From contig NZ_AP019781.1 of the NCBI RefSeq assembly GCF_019669965.1, forward strand, positions 1,861,092 through 1,925,091: a DNA stretch of 64,000 bases. The letters are read 5' to 3'. This document shows, piece by piece, positions 27,930 to 36,258 of the stretch (positions are counted from its first letter, which is position 1; each line of letters starts with the position of its first letter). The translations under genes and the position numbers were made by a program. The notes below the pieces were generated by a model, which did no database searches, had not been told where the DNA came from, and worked only from the letters and a program-made list of their open reading frames with translations. Origin of the DNA: Methanoculleus chikugoensis. Its GTDB lineage: Archaea; Halobacteriota; Methanomicrobia; Methanomicrobiales; Methanoculleaceae.

Positions 27930-28030
27930 GGGGAATCCTTTATTTGTGCTCCCGTCAACCTGTTAGGAACCACGGGATACGTCCCGGAAAGGAATGTGGC
28001 GGAAACGCTGAACCTGAGGTGATTCTAAAC
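27930..28030 (+). promoter_or_regulatory. promoter and leader of the L15e superoperon
   Basis: CTTTATTTG at about 27936-27944 is TATA-like and would start transcription near 27965, leaving a leader of about 65 bases, long for an archaeal gene. The leader contains the inverted repeat CGGGATACGTCCCG and ends with GAGGTGA nine bases before the L15e ATG. Autogenous control by a ribosomal protein is possible but not shown. Confidence 0.45.
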
Positions 28031-28621
28031 ATGGCAAAATCGATGTATGCCTACGTACGTGAGGCATGGAAGCGGCCCGACCGGTCGGAAGTGAAAGCCC
28101 TCCTCTGGGAGCGGCTCCAGACCTGGCGGCGCGAAGGGAGTATCGTGCGCGTGGAGCACCCGACCCGGATAGACCGGGCCCGGTCGCTCGGCTACAAGGC
28201 CAAGCAGGGGATCGTCGTCGTGCGGGTCAAGGTCCGCCGCGGCGGCCGGAGGAAGCCCCGGTACATCCGCGGGCGCAGGACCGCACGCATGGGCATGCGC
28301 CGGATGACCCCGGCAAAGAGCCTGCAGCGCATGGCCGAGGAGCGCGCATCCCGCAAGTTCCCGAACATGGAAGCCCTGAACTCCTACTGGGTCGGTGAGG
28401 ACGGACGCTCCAAGTGGTTCGAGGTCATCATGGTCGACGGGCACCACCCGTCGATCAAGAGCGACCGCAACCTCGCATGGCTGGCGAACCCGGCTCACCG
28501 GGGCCGGGCAGAGCGCGGCAAGACCTCCGCCGGCATTAAGGGGCGCGGGATGCGGACGCGCGGGCGTGGAACCGAGAAGACGCGCCCGAGCATCCGTTCT
28601 CACGCGAACCGCGGCAAATAA
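28031..28621 (+). CDS. rpl15e: 50S ribosomal protein L15e
   Basis: Large-subunit protein unique to archaea and eukaryotes; 196 residues, very basic. Recognisable blocks are [19 protein letters not shown] at the start, [20 protein letters not shown] near 58-77, and [33 protein letters not shown] towards the end. ATG at 28031 follows GAGGTGA. First gene of a run of conserved translation, RNase P and proteasome genes, with a T-run just downstream. Confidence 0.97.
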   Translation: MAKSMYAYVREAWKRPDRSEVKALLWERLQTWRREGSIVRVEHPTRIDRARSLGYKAKQGIVVVRVKVRRGGRRKPRYIRGRRTARMGMRRMTPAKSLQRMAEERASRKFPNMEALNSYWVGEDGRSKWFEVIMVDGHHPSIKSDRNLAWLANPAHRGRAERGKTSAGIKGRGMRTRGRGTEKTRPSIRSHANRGK

Positions 28622-28625
28622 CTAC

Positions 28626-28633
28626 TTTTTTTT
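28626..28633 (+). terminator. T8 run after L15e, possible partial terminator
   Basis: Eight T in a row begin five bases after the L15e stop, inside the 29-base gap before rnp3. This could terminate part of the transcripts, giving more L15e than RNase P protein. Confidence 0.45.
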
Positions 28634-28650
28634 CATACGGCCTACCCACG

Positions 28651-29295
28651 ATGAAGATCACAGATGCCGGTATACATCCCTATCCTGCCGGTGACTCGAC
28701 GGTTGCGCGCATGGCGCTCGAAGCGGCAGGACTCGGGTTCGATAGCGTCGTCGTTATCGGAGATGCCGCGCATCGGCCTCCCGGCATCGAGGTTCTCCGG
28801 GGAGCCGTGATCGGTGCCTCGTCCGTAAAAGAGGTTCTCAAACGGGTGCGCGATCCCGCCGTCCGGCGGGCCGACATCGTCTACGTCGACGCCGGGGATA
28901 TCTCCTTCAACCGGGCGGTCGTCTCCGTCAAAGAGGTCAATGTCGTCAGGAGCATCCATGCCACCCGGAGAAACGCCTTCGACCACGTCGCCGCACGGAC
29001 GGCGGCGGAGCAGGGCGTGGCGGTGGACATCTCGATGGCTCCCATCATCCACCTCCGCGGGACGAAGCGCCAGAGGGCGCTGCAGCGGTATGCGGACATC
29101 CTCTCGTTGCAGCGCCGATACGGCTTCCCGCTGACGATATCGTCGGACGCCCGGTCGATACTCGGACAGCGATCGGTTCGCGAGATCCGCGGTCTCTGCG
29201 CACTCTTCGGCATGACCGGGGCGGAAGTGACCGAAGCGTTCTCGTCCGTCGGCCGGATCGTCGAGCCGCACCGCCCCGTGAGAGTGGTCGAATGA
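28651..29295 (+). CDS. rnp3: ribonuclease P protein component 3 (Rpp30)
   Basis: TIM-barrel-like protein subunit of archaeal RNase P, working with Pop5 to help the RNA mature tRNA 5' ends. 214 residues. Family features: MKITDAGIHPYP, ADIVYVDAGDISFNRA, HATRRNAFDHVAARTA near 104-119, and the terminal helix with PLTISSDARSILGQRSVRE. It overlaps rnp2 by four bases (ATGA). Confidence 0.92.
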   Translation: MKITDAGIHPYPAGDSTVARMALEAAGLGFDSVVVIGDAAHRPPGIEVLRGAVIGASSVKEVLKRVRDPAVRRADIVYVDAGDISFNRAVVSVKEVNVVRSIHATRRNAFDHVAARTAAEQGVAVDISMAPIIHLRGTKRQRALQRYADILSLQRRYGFPLTISSDARSILGQRSVREIRGLCALFGMTGAEVTEAFSSVGRIVEPHRPVRVVE

Positions 29296-29774
29296 GGCCG
29301 AGACCGCCGGCGATGCGGACGAAACGGCGCTACATCCTGGCGCGGATCCTCCCCTACGGAGTGCAGGTAGACCAGAAACAGGTCTACCTCGCGGTCATCG
29401 AGGCCGCGACCTCGCTCCTTGGCGATGCGGCCTCCGGCCTTGCGCAGCCCGCGGTGGTCTTCTGCGAAGGGGGATACGTCGTCGTCCGGTGCCGGCGGGG
29501 AACCGAGAAGGATATCGCCGTCGCGCTTGCAACGGTCACCACGGTCGCCGACGAGCGGATCGCGCTCCGGACGGTCGCCACCTCGGGGACGATCCATGCA
29601 CTGCGGCGCCGGATGAGACCGATCCAGCATCTCTCCGGGGACGGGGAAGTGAAGATCGGGGAAACTTATTTCGCGGTCTATCGCTATCCGCGTCAAAAGG
29701 TTGATTTGGTTGAAAAAGGTATTAAGCATCAGAAGTCATTGTTTTTCACCGAAGGCGATTTGGAGGAACGATAA
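29292..29774 (+). CDS. rnp2: ribonuclease P protein component 2 (Pop5/Rpp14)
   Basis: Partner of Rpp30 in the RNase P holoenzyme. 160 residues, RRM-like fold: [20 protein letters not shown] near 12-31, [20 protein letters not shown] near 55-74, and [15 protein letters not shown]. The tail [20 protein letters not shown] is a longer C-terminal extension than in minimal Pop5. Start ATG 29292 overlaps the rnp3 stop; ATG 29313 is an alternative. The TAA shares a base with the ATG of psmA. Confidence 0.92.
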   Translation: MRPRPPAMRTKRRYILARILPYGVQVDQKQVYLAVIEAATSLLGDAASGLAQPAVVFCEGGYVVVRCRRGTEKDIAVALATVTTVADERIALRTVATSGTIHALRRRMRPIQHLSGDGEVKIGETYFAVYRYPRQKVDLVEKGIKHQKSLFFTEGDLEER

Positions 29775-30496
29775 TGCAACCACAATATCAGATGGGATAT
29801 GACCGGGCGATCACGGTGTTCAGCCCGGACGGAAGGCTTTACCAGGTCGAGTACGCCAGAGAAGCGGTGAAACGAGGCACGACGGCCGTCGGAATCAAAT
29901 GCAGCGAAGGCGTCGTGCTGATCGTCGATAAGAGGGTGACGTCCCGTCTCCTTGAACCAGTCTCCATCGAGAAGATCTTCAAGATTGACTCGCATATCGG
30001 CGTTGCGTCCTCCGGCCTCGTCGGCGATGCGCGGTCTCTCGTGGACCGGGCCCGGGTCGAGGCACAGATCAATCGTGTCTCCTACAACGAGCCGATCAAC
30101 GTCGAGACCCTCGCGAAAAAGCTCTGCGACCATATGCAGACCTACACCCAGTTCGGCGGTGCACGCCCCTACGGGACCGCTCTCCTGATCGCAGGAGTCA
30201 GCGACGGGGAGGCCCGTCTCTTCGAGACCGATCCGAGCGGCACGCTGCTCGAGTACAAGGCGACCGGCATCGGCACGGGCAGACCTGCCGTCATGAAGGT
30301 ATTCGAGGACGAGTACCGGGAGGATGCGGACTTCGCCGGCGCCATCGGGCTCGGGATCAAGGCCCTGCACGCCGCGACGGAGGGCAAGCTCGACGTGGGC
30401 GCCATCGAGATCGGCATCGTCTCCATCGAGACCCGGGAGTTCCGGAAACTGGAGAAGGACGAGGTAAAGGCATACGTCGACCAGTTCGAAGAGTGA
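29774..30496 (+). CDS. psmA: proteasome subunit alpha
   Basis: Structural alpha ring of the 20S proteasome; its N-terminal gate helix controls entry to the beta chamber. 240 residues. The alpha signature [20 protein letters not shown] is at 9-28, followed by [19 protein letters not shown] and [14 protein letters not shown]. There is no catalytic threonine, as expected. GGAGG precedes the ATG by eight bases. The C-terminal penultimate residues (QFEE) lack an HbYX motif, which is normal for alpha. Confidence 0.97.
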   Translation: MQPQYQMGYDRAITVFSPDGRLYQVEYAREAVKRGTTAVGIKCSEGVVLIVDKRVTSRLLEPVSIEKIFKIDSHIGVASSGLVGDARSLVDRARVEAQINRVSYNEPINVETLAKKLCDHMQTYTQFGGARPYGTALLIAGVSDGEARLFETDPSGTLLEYKATGIGTGRPAVMKVFEDEYREDADFAGAIGLGIKALHAATEGKLDVGAIEIGIVSIETREFRKLEKDEVKAYVDQFEE

Positions 30497-31209
30497 GCGT
30501 CATCCGTATGATTCCTCTCGACCAGGCAGTAGTAGCGCGGCTTGAGAGCCACGGAGAACGGTTCGAGGTCCTCGTCGACCCCAACCAGGCCATGCGCATC
30601 CGGCAGGGCGAAGAGATCGACCTGGAGAATGTCGTCGCCGCCGACTCCATCTTTTCGAACGCCGCCCATGCCGAACGGGCCTCCGAAGAGGCTCTCCTGA
30701 AGGTCTTCAAGACGACCGAGTTCGAGCAGGCAGCGCTCCGGATCATCCAGAAGGGCGAGATCCACCTTACGGCGGAGCAGCGCCGTCACCTCATCGCGGA
30801 GAAGCGGAACCGGGTCGTCACGTTCATATCGAGGAACGCCGTCAACCCGCAGTCAGGGTTCCCTCACCCGCCGCAGCGCATCGAACTTGCGATGGAAGAG
30901 GCGAGGGTGAACATCGACCCCTTCAAGTCCGTCGAGGAGCAGGTCAAAGACGTGGTCAAGGCGCTCCGCCCGCTCCTCCCCATCCGGTTCGAGGAGATCC
31001 GGATCGCCGTGAAGATCCCGGCGGATTATACCGCAAGGGCGTACGAGATCACGACCGCGGGGACACTCGAACGGGATGAGTGGCAGAAGGACGGATCCTG
31101 GATCGCGGTCGTCAGAATTCCAGCGGGTATCCAGGAGGAGTTCTACGACCTGGTGAACAAGGTTTCCAAGGGGAATGCGGAGACCCGGATCGTCGAACGG
31201 GTGTCGTGA
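30493..31209 (+). CDS. sdo1: SBDS-family ribosome maturation protein
   Basis: Archaeal homologue of Shwachman-Bodian-Diamond protein, which promotes release of the anti-association factor aIF6 from the 50S subunit. 238 residues in three domains: an N-terminal FYSH domain ([34 protein letters not shown]), a helical middle and a C-terminal ferredoxin-like domain ([19 protein letters not shown]). GTG 30493 overlaps the psmA stop; ATG 30508 is the alternative. In many euryarchaea exosome genes follow here; in this window L37Ae follows directly. Confidence 0.93.
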   Translation: MSVIRMIPLDQAVVARLESHGERFEVLVDPNQAMRIRQGEEIDLENVVAADSIFSNAAHAERASEEALLKVFKTTEFEQAALRIIQKGEIHLTAEQRRHLIAEKRNRVVTFISRNAVNPQSGFPHPPQRIELAMEEARVNIDPFKSVEEQVKDVVKALRPLLPIRFEEIRIAVKIPADYTARAYEITTAGTLERDEWQKDGSWIAVVRIPAGIQEEFYDLVNKVSKGNAETRIVERVS

Positions 31210-31264
31210 GTAACTATATTAATCGACAGCACAAAAATTAGAGGACATACAAGAGGTACGCGAA

Positions 31265-31555
31265 ATGGCAAGTCGCAAACAGAGTGCAAAGGGCAGGGTA
31301 GTCGGAAGTTCCGGGCGTTTCGGCCCGAGGTATGGCCGGTTTATCCGGAAGAGAGTCAACCAGATCGAGGCGGTCTCCCGCGCGAGCCATGCGTGCCCCC
31401 GCTGCGATCAGGTAGCGGTCAAGCGTGAGGGAACGGGCATCTGGACGTGCCGCAAGTGCGGATTCAAGTTTGCAGGCGGCAGCTATGTCCCGGAGACGCC
31501 GGCGATGCGCATCGCCGCGCGGAGCATCGAGCGGTCGCTGCAGAAGGAGGGGTAA
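31265..31555 (+). CDS. rpl37ae: 50S ribosomal protein L37Ae
   Basis: Zinc-ribbon protein of the large subunit, 96 residues. SSGRFGPRYGRFIRKRVNQIE is followed by the ribbon CPRCDQVAVKREGTGIWTC with CRKCGFKFAGG (four cysteines). GAGGTACGCGAA precedes the ATG. ACTATATTAA at about 31214-31223 in the 55-base gap can act as an internal promoter after sdo1. Confidence 0.96.
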   Translation: MASRKQSAKGRVVGSSGRFGPRYGRFIRKRVNQIEAVSRASHACPRCDQVAVKREGTGIWTCRKCGFKFAGGSYVPETPAMRIAARSIERSLQKEG

Positions 31556-31561
31556 CCGGTC

Positions 31562-31693
31562 GTGGCTGCCTATAAGTGCGCTCGCTGTAAACAAAAAGTG
31601 GAGATTGACGTCAATATACGCTGCCCCTACTGTGGGCACCGCATCCTCTTCAAGGAACGCGGAGCCGGAATAAAAGATCTGAAGGCTCGATGA
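31562..31693 (+). CDS. rpoP: DNA-directed RNA polymerase subunit P (Rpb12-like)
   Basis: A 43-residue subunit of archaeal RNA polymerase, homologous to eukaryotic Rpb12. The zinc ribbon is [18 protein letters not shown] with [14 protein letters not shown], four cysteines in CxxC pairs. Start is GTG at 31562, six bases after the L37Ae stop; the TGA overlaps the next ATG. This very short gene is easily missed. Confidence 0.95.
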   Translation: MAAYKCARCKQKVEIDVNIRCPYCGHRILFKERGAGIKDLKAR

Positions 31694-32094
31694 CGGTCGT
31701 CACGACGTCGCGTAAACCGGCTCCCGAGGTGCGCACCCTTGCGCGGGACATGGCGTTCTCGATCGGCGCCGAATACGTCACCCGCGGCAAAGCGGGCATG
31801 GGCGACCTCTTTTCCCATGACGGGCCGGTTCTGATCGTCTCGAAATCCGGCCCTTTTTTTCTGATTCAGGTGTATGACGGCGGAGAACCGGCGGCGGAGA
31901 TCCGGGTCCGGTCGTTTACCGTCGAGGAGCGGGCCGGAACGATCGCCCGCGGACTCTTCGTCTCGGATCGCTTCGTGTACGAGGCGCTCAAGGATCACGC
32001 CGACGTCGTGTTTGCCGGGGAGTCCCTTACGGGACACCGGATCGTCTTTGACGGGACGCAACGAAGGCGCTACACCCTGGAGGTGGCTCCATGA
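31690..32094 (+). CDS. Brix-domain ribosomal biogenesis protein
   Basis: A 134-residue archaeal Brix/Imp4-like protein, proposed to bind pre-rRNA during ribosome assembly. [20 protein letters not shown] near 3-22 and [16 protein letters not shown] are the family's N-terminal signatures, with [20 protein letters not shown] in the middle. ATGA overlaps with both rpoP upstream and pcc1 downstream show tight translational coupling. Confidence 0.88.
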   Translation: MTVVTTSRKPAPEVRTLARDMAFSIGAEYVTRGKAGMGDLFSHDGPVLIVSKSGPFFLIQVYDGGEPAAEIRVRSFTVEERAGTIARGLFVSDRFVYEALKDHADVVFAGESLTGHRIVFDGTQRRRYTLEVAP

Positions 32095-32345
32095 CGCATA
32101 CGGCAGTCTTCCGGTTCGCGACCCCCGATGCCCGCGCCCTCTACCTCTCCGTCTGCCAGGAGATGGGCGACGTGGGCGACCGGTCGTCCGTCCGGGTCGG
32201 GCTCGCGGACGACGATACGCTCGTCCTCGAGGTGAGCGCCACCGATATACCCGCGCTCAGGGCGGCCTTAAACACCTGGCTTCGGCTGATCACGATAGCA
32301 GTCGAGATGCGGGAGATTGCCGTCCCGTCCGGTGCGTCCCCGTAA
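32091..32345 (+). CDS. pcc1: KEOPS complex subunit Pcc1
   Basis: Small dimerising subunit of the KEOPS complex, which with Kae1, Bud32 and Cgi121 makes the t6A modification at A37 of ANN-decoding tRNAs. 84 residues. Family features are the strand with VLEVSATDIPALRAALNTWL and the final helix LRLITIAVEMREIA. It overlaps the Brix gene by four bases. The other KEOPS genes are not in the window. Confidence 0.85.
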   Translation: MTHTAVFRFATPDARALYLSVCQEMGDVGDRSSVRVGLADDDTLVLEVSATDIPALRAALNTWLRLITIAVEMREIAVPSGASP

Positions 32346-32510
32346 AGGGGCAGACGCCGGGCGCAGGCCGAAGATCCCCCCGTTGAACCCTCATATTTTA
32401 AAGGCTTCACGCCCCTATCATGTAGAGAAAGGGCAGAGGGCCGGGAAGGCCGCTGTCCGCCACCCGAGATACTGTCACCGATCTTCATCCCATTTGAGGA
32501 GTAGATGAAT

Positions 32511-32876
32511 ATGGAAAACATCCCGCCAAAAGTGCAGAACCAGCTGGCGATGCTTCAGCAGATGCAGCAGCAGCTCCAGACCGTGGTATCGCAGAAAGCG
32601 CAGTATGAAATGACGATCCGCGAAGCAAGGCGCGCGGTCGAAGACCTGGCCGACGTCCCCGAGGATGCGGCGGTCTTCATGAACGTCGGCAGCGTCATGA
32701 TGCAGAAGAGCAAGGAGCAGGTGCTCGCGTCCCTGAACGAACGCATCGAGACGCTCGATCTCCGCATCAAGTCGCTTGAGAAGCAGGAGAAGGCGCTGCA
32801 GGGCAGGTTCGAGCAGTTATCCTCGCAGATCAGGGGAGCGCTGGAAGGAAAACAGCAGCCTCCCGGCTCCCTCTGA
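32511..32876 (+). CDS. pfdB: prefoldin subunit beta
   Basis: Beta subunit of the jellyfish-shaped prefoldin chaperone that hands unfolded proteins to the thermosome. About 121 residues: two long coiled-coil arms (QNQLAMLQQMQQQLQTVVSQ and LDLRIKSLEKQEKALQGRF) joined by a beta hairpin with VFMNVGSVMMQKSKEQVL. GAGGAG lies before tandem ATGs at 32505 and 32511; the second has better spacing and gives MENIPPKVQNQ. The 165-base gap after pcc1 holds TATTTTAAAGG near 32393, a likely own promoter. Confidence 0.95.
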   Translation: MENIPPKVQNQLAMLQQMQQQLQTVVSQKAQYEMTIREARRAVEDLADVPEDAAVFMNVGSVMMQKSKEQVLASLNERIETLDLRIKSLEKQEKALQGRFEQLSSQIRGALEGKQQPPGSL

Positions 32877-32884
32877 TCCGTCAA

Positions 32885-32892
32885 TTTTTTTT
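32885..32892 (+). terminator. T8 terminator after pfdB
   Basis: Eight T begin eight bases after the prefoldin stop, just before repeat block R6; a typical archaeal end signal for the superoperon. Confidence 0.55.
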
Positions 32893-32923
32893 GAAAAGGG
32901 CTTTGTTGAAATTCTCTCTCGAT

Positions 32924-33271
32924 TCACGCGAAGAGCGACGCTCCTCGCACCTAACGCTGCTTACGTTCGTTATCGCTCACGCCTCGAAGACCTGCAGTCC
33001 TCTCGAACTCTGTTCTTTCAGAACATCGTTCTCCGGAGCGGCGTTGGAGCACCGTAGGTGTGAGGTGCGATGTTCCGATAGAAACAGAGCAGGAGAAGCC
33101 ATCAGGCTCCGAGGCGCGAAGAAAGCGAAGTGTTACTTCCCTGTAGTGGAAGGAGCATGAGCGCCGGTAGGAACGACGTTCCTAGAGGAACGGAGTTCGA
33201 GCACCGAAGGTGCGAGGTGTGGGAGGTTGTCGATGCCCATCCAGACTTCGCGTCTTCGCGCCTTCGCGCGA
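32924..33271. repeat. 348-bp element with terminal inverted repeat TCACGCGAAG (R6)
   Basis: Left end TCACGCGAAG at 32924-32933 and right end CTTCGCGCGA at 33262-33271 match in nine of ten bases. The inside carries degenerate hairpin modules in both orientations: CTCGAAGACCTGCAGTCCTC near 32982, GAGCACCGTAGGTG near 33046, GGAACGACGTTCC near 33170, GAGCACCGAAGGTGCGAGG near 33200. No protein is encoded. Confidence 0.75.
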
Positions 33272-33376
33272 GGCCACATCACCGATGATTCGTCTTTGGC
33301 GATGTATGGATAATCCAAAGACCTCTGTTGGTAACCGGGCTTATCCGGAGATAGACCAGAACAAGGAGTGAGTCGT

Positions 33377-34921
33377 TCACTCCTCCTGTTCGCGGTCGTG
33401 CTTGTGCGTCCGGCAGACGAGGTTGATCGCGTTGATCACCGCCTCGACCGATGCGAGGATGATGTCGTCGCTCGATGCGCTGGCATCGAAGACCCGGCCC
33501 CGCTCGTCCTCGACGGCGATGGTAACGTGCCCGAGAGCATCGGTGCCGCCGGAGATCGCCTCGATGCTGAACTCCTTCAGGTGAACCGGGGCCGGGATGA
33601 TCCCGAGGATCGCCCGCACGGCCGCGTCCACCGGGCCGTTGCCGACGCTCGAGAAGATGTGCTCGACCCCATCGACGGTCGCCCTGACGCTTGCCGTCGG
33701 GATGGCGTGGTTGCCGGTCATGATGGCGACGTCCCGGAGCTCCAGGGTCTTCTCGTCGGGCGCGATCTGCATGACGCTCTCCGCGATCTCGTAGAGGTCC
33801 GCGTCCGTCACCCGCTTGCCCTTGCCGGCAATCGCCTTCACCCGGAGGACGATCTCGTCGAGCTGTTCGTCGGCGGGCTCCATGTGCACCTCGGCGAGCA
33901 TCTGCTTGACCGCATGCCTCCCGGCGTGTTTGCCGAGTTTCAGCCTGCGCCGGTGCCCGACCATCTCCGGCGTCATGATCCCCGGCTCGAACGTGTCCGA
34001 ACGGGTGATGACGCCGTGGGAGTGGATCCCGCTCTCGTGGGCAAAAGCGTTCTCGCCGACGATCGGGTACGTTGCCGGGATGCTCAGCCCCGCGTAGCGG
34101 GCGACGAGCCGCGAGGTCTCGACGAGGCCGGTCGTCCGGATACCGGTATCGATACCGTAGATGGACGAGAGCGCCATCACCGTCTGCGCGAGGTCGGCGT
34201 TGCCCGCCCGCTCGCCGATGCCGTTCACCGTCACCTGCACCTGGGAGGCGCCGGCCTCGACCGCCGCGATGGTGTTCGCCACCGCAAGCCCGAAGTCGTT
34301 GTGGCAGTGGACGTCGATCGGACAGTTCACCTCGCGGTCGATCCGCTCAATGAGGCGTTTCATGGCCGTCGGGGTGATCACGCCGACCGTGTCGGGCACG
34401 TTGATGATCGTCGCTCCGGCGTCCACCGCAACACGGTATACCTCTATCAGGTAATCCCAGTCGGTCCTCGTGGCATCCATCGCGGAGAACATGCACCGGT
34501 CGACGTGGTCGCGCGCATACGCGATGATGTCGCCGGTGGACTCGAGGACCTGCTCGCGGGTCTTTTTGATCGTGTACTCGCGCTGGACGTCGGAGGTCGG
34601 GATGAAGACGTGGACCATGTCGACGCCGCAGTCGATGCACGCATCCACATCGGCCCGGAGCGACCGCGCAAGGCCGCAGACCTGTGCGGAGAGCCCGAGG
34701 TTCGTGATGGCCCGGACTATCTCGCGTTCGGCATCCGAGGATGCGGGAAAGCCCGCTTCGATGGCGTGGACTCCTATTCCGGAGAGCTGTTCAGCAATAC
34801 CGAGTTTCTCTTCGAGCGTGAACGAGATGCCCGGTGTTTGTTCACCGTCGCGCAGTGTGGTGTCGAAAACAGTGACGTTCTTGTTCGCACGGCTATCGGT
34901 GAAGAAGACAGTACGCTTCAG
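33377..34921 (-). CDS. leuA: 2-isopropylmalate synthase/homocitrate synthase family (LeuA-like), no standard start codon
   Basis: Condenses acetyl-CoA with a 2-oxoacid; 2-isopropylmalate synthase (leucine) is most likely, with the paralogues CimA and AksA as alternatives. From [16 protein letters not shown] the TIM barrel runs to [15 protein letters not shown] and [11 protein letters not shown]; a C-terminal regulatory LeuA domain (VSIATG-type fold; [18 protein letters not shown]) ends it. The frame upstream of FDTTLRD has no ATG, GTG or TTG before an in-frame stop at 34952-34954. I place the start at CTG 34921 ([10 protein letters not shown]), after AGGA, giving 514 residues. An ATG at 34955 is out of frame by one base. 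The family is secure, the start is not. Confidence 0.88.
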   Translation of the reverse strand: MKRTVFFTDSRANKNVTVFDTTLRDGEQTPGISFTLEEKLGIAEQLSGIGVHAIEAGFPASSDAEREIVRAITNLGLSAQVCGLARSLRADVDACIDCGVDMVHVFIPTSDVQREYTIKKTREQVLESTGDIIAYARDHVDRCMFSAMDATRTDWDYLIEVYRVAVDAGATIINVPDTVGVITPTAMKRLIERIDREVNCPIDVHCHNDFGLAVANTIAAVEAGASQVQVTVNGIGERAGNADLAQTVMALSSIYGIDTGIRTTGLVETSRLVARYAGLSIPATYPIVGENAFAHESGIHSHGVITRSDTFEPGIMTPEMVGHRRRLKLGKHAGRHAVKQMLAEVHMEPADEQLDEIVLRVKAIAGKGKRVTDADLYEIAESVMQIAPDEKTLELRDVAIMTGNHAIPTASVRATVDGVEHIFSSVGNGPVDAAVRAILGIIPAPVHLKEFSIEAISGGTDALGHVTIAVEDERGRVFDASASSDDIILASVEAVINAINLVCRTHKHDREQEE

Positions 34922-34977
34922 CGTTCCTGCGTGCTTCAGCGTTTGTAGGGTTCATACTTACTCGTTATTCGAGGTTG

Positions 34978-34985
34978 TATATAAA
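34978..34985 (-). promoter_or_regulatory. strong TATA box upstream of the LeuA-family gene
   Basis: TTTATATA on the minus strand is a textbook archaeal TATA box. Twenty-five bases downstream falls at about 34955, on the out-of-frame ATG, so the message would be leaderless relative to that ATG and carry a 34-base leader relative to the proposed CTG start. Confidence 0.65.
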
Positions 34986-35068
34986 GAATAACGTCCGCGT
35001 TCTAGCGTCCCCCGTGGATTCTGCGAAATCTTTAATAACCACTCGATCTAACATTATTAGAGCAGAGA

Positions 35069-35175
35069 CCCGCCTTAACTCAGACTGGTAGAGTGCGCGG
35101 CTGTAGTATGGTCTTCGCTCTCGGGCGAACTGCGCGGCTACCGCGATGTCCCCGGTTCGAATCCGGGAGGCGGGA
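35069..35175 (+). tRNA. tRNA-Tyr(GTA) with intron
   Basis: Acceptor arms CCCGCCT (35069-35075) and AGGCGGG (35168-35174) pair fully, with discriminator A at 35175. The anticodon GTA lies at 35103-35105 between stem halves CGCGG (35096-35100) and CCGCG (35141-35145). A 33-base intron at about 35107-35139 sits between positions 37 and 38, the canonical archaeal site. The T arm is CCCGG-TTCGAAT-CCGGG. Divergent from the LeuA-family gene. Confidence 0.95.
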
Positions 35176-35193
35176 TCACCTCGAACATTGAGT

Positions 35194-35266
35194 GCCCAGG
35201 TAGTGTAGTGGCCTATCATGACGGCCTGTCACGCCGTCGACACGGATTCGAATTCCGTCCTGGGCG
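35194..35266 (+). tRNA. tRNA-Asp(GTC)
   Basis: Acceptor arms GCCCAGG (35194-35200) and CCTGGGC (35259-35265), discriminator G at 35266. Anticodon loop CTGTCAC with GTC at 35228-35230, closed by ACGGC/GCCGT. The T loop is TTCGAAT. It follows tRNA-Tyr after 18 bases, probably one transcript, and T-rich sequence (CTTTCTTTCACTTTT) follows. Confidence 0.96.
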
Positions 35267-35450
35267 TCACTTTCTTTCACTTTTCCCGGTTTCAACAGAG
35301 CGATCCGTCTCCCGTAGAAGGCGGGCGGCATCCTCCCGGGACGCACCGGGAACCCTCTCTTAACCCGCAATAATCCTCGAACTCGTAGTCCGGCAGGTAT
35401 CGTTATTGAGAATGGTTATATAGTAGGATTTATTTTTATTCTCCAGGTAA

Positions 35451-35460
35451 AATATATATA
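35451..35460 (+). promoter_or_regulatory. TATA box of the 41-residue peptide gene
   Basis: AATATATATA lies in a strongly AT-rich stretch; its centre is about 27 bases before the ATG at 35483, placing the transcript start at the start codon (leaderless). Confidence 0.6.
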
Positions 35461-35482
35461 CCTTGATGCAGTATCCGGTGTC

Positions 35483-35608
35483 ATGCACGTTCAAGGAAAA
35501 TGGATCGCGAGCGATCCCTTATTCAACGCTCTGGGGACGCTCATCCTCGGGACGGGTCTCTTTGTTCTGGCAAGTCTGGCTATATATGCTTCCAGATTTC
35601 TGACCTGA
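35483..35608 (+). CDS. 41-residue single-pass membrane peptide
   Basis: ATG 35483 to TGA 35608 encodes 41 residues: a polar N-terminus (MHVQGKWIASDPLFNA) followed by one transmembrane helix (LGTLILGTGLFVLASLAIYA) and a short SRFLT tail. A strong TATA box at the leaderless distance supports it as a real gene. I recognise no family. It could be a small subunit of a membrane complex or a stress peptide. It lies between tRNA-Asp and a HEAT-repeat gene, on the same strand. Confidence 0.62.
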   Translation: MHVQGKWIASDPLFNALGTLILGTGLFVLASLAIYASRFLT

Positions 35609-35730
35609 CGGTAGAAGGGGGCCGCAGGGATACGGTGCCTGCAGCGGACCCGGCGGCCCTAAGCACTTATTACAAATCCGTCTCAACGTGTGATGTACGT
35701 CCCGGCTCACGCTGCGGAAGTGATGGAACC

Positions 35731-36249
35731 ATGACACATAGCATATCCCCTGAACCTGGAGACGACCGTTTGGACCTGCAGACCCTGATCTCCCGGCTCT
35801 CCGACCGGGACAAGACCGTCCGGGCGGAAGCGATGCACGGGCTCGTGGCGACGGGAAAACCCGCCGTGCCCGCCTGCATTGCCCTGCTATCGGACGGCGA
35901 CTGGAAGGTGCGGTATCGCGCGGCGGAGGCCCTCGGGCTGCTCGGCGATGGCGAGGCGTATGCGCCCCTCGTTGCCGCCCTCGACGACGAAAAAGATCAC
36001 GTCCGCTACATGGCGGCGAAGGGGCTCGGGCTGCTCGGCGACTCCCGGGCGGTCGGGCTGCTCGGGCGGATGCGAGACGACGAGAACGAGTTCGTTCGAC
36101 GGAGCGCAGCCCGCTCGCTCGGCACCATCGGCGGCGAGGATGCGGTTTTAGCGCTTCGTAAGGCGCTCGAAGGCGAGACGACGGATGGCGTCCGGGCGGC
36201 AATCATCGAGGCGCTCCGCGATGCCGGTGTGGATACAGCGCTTCACTGA
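35731..36249 (+). CDS. HEAT-repeat protein
   Basis: A 172-residue protein made of about five PBS-lyase-type HEAT repeats. Repeats are visible as DKTVRAEAMHGLVATGKPAV, WKVRYRAAEALGLLGDGEAY, DHVRYMAAKGLGLLGDSRAV, EFVRRSAARSLGTIGGEDAV and DGVRAAIIEALRDAG. Such solenoids bind proteins or help cofactor attachment; no partner can be named. ATG 35731 is the first at which protein-like sequence begins (MTHSISPEPGDD); the upstream open frame overlaps the membrane peptide and is not real. Confidence 0.85.
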   Translation: MTHSISPEPGDDRLDLQTLISRLSDRDKTVRAEAMHGLVATGKPAVPACIALLSDGDWKVRYRAAEALGLLGDGEAYAPLVAALDDEKDHVRYMAAKGLGLLGDSRAVGLLGRMRDDENEFVRRSAARSLGTIGGEDAVLALRKALEGETTDGVRAAIIEALRDAGVDTALH

Positions 36250-36258
36250 TCCGTCATT

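Noticed and set aside
33368-34948. 526-codon open frame on the plus strand
   Set aside because: Antisense of the LeuA-family gene, which has clear motifs on the minus strand.
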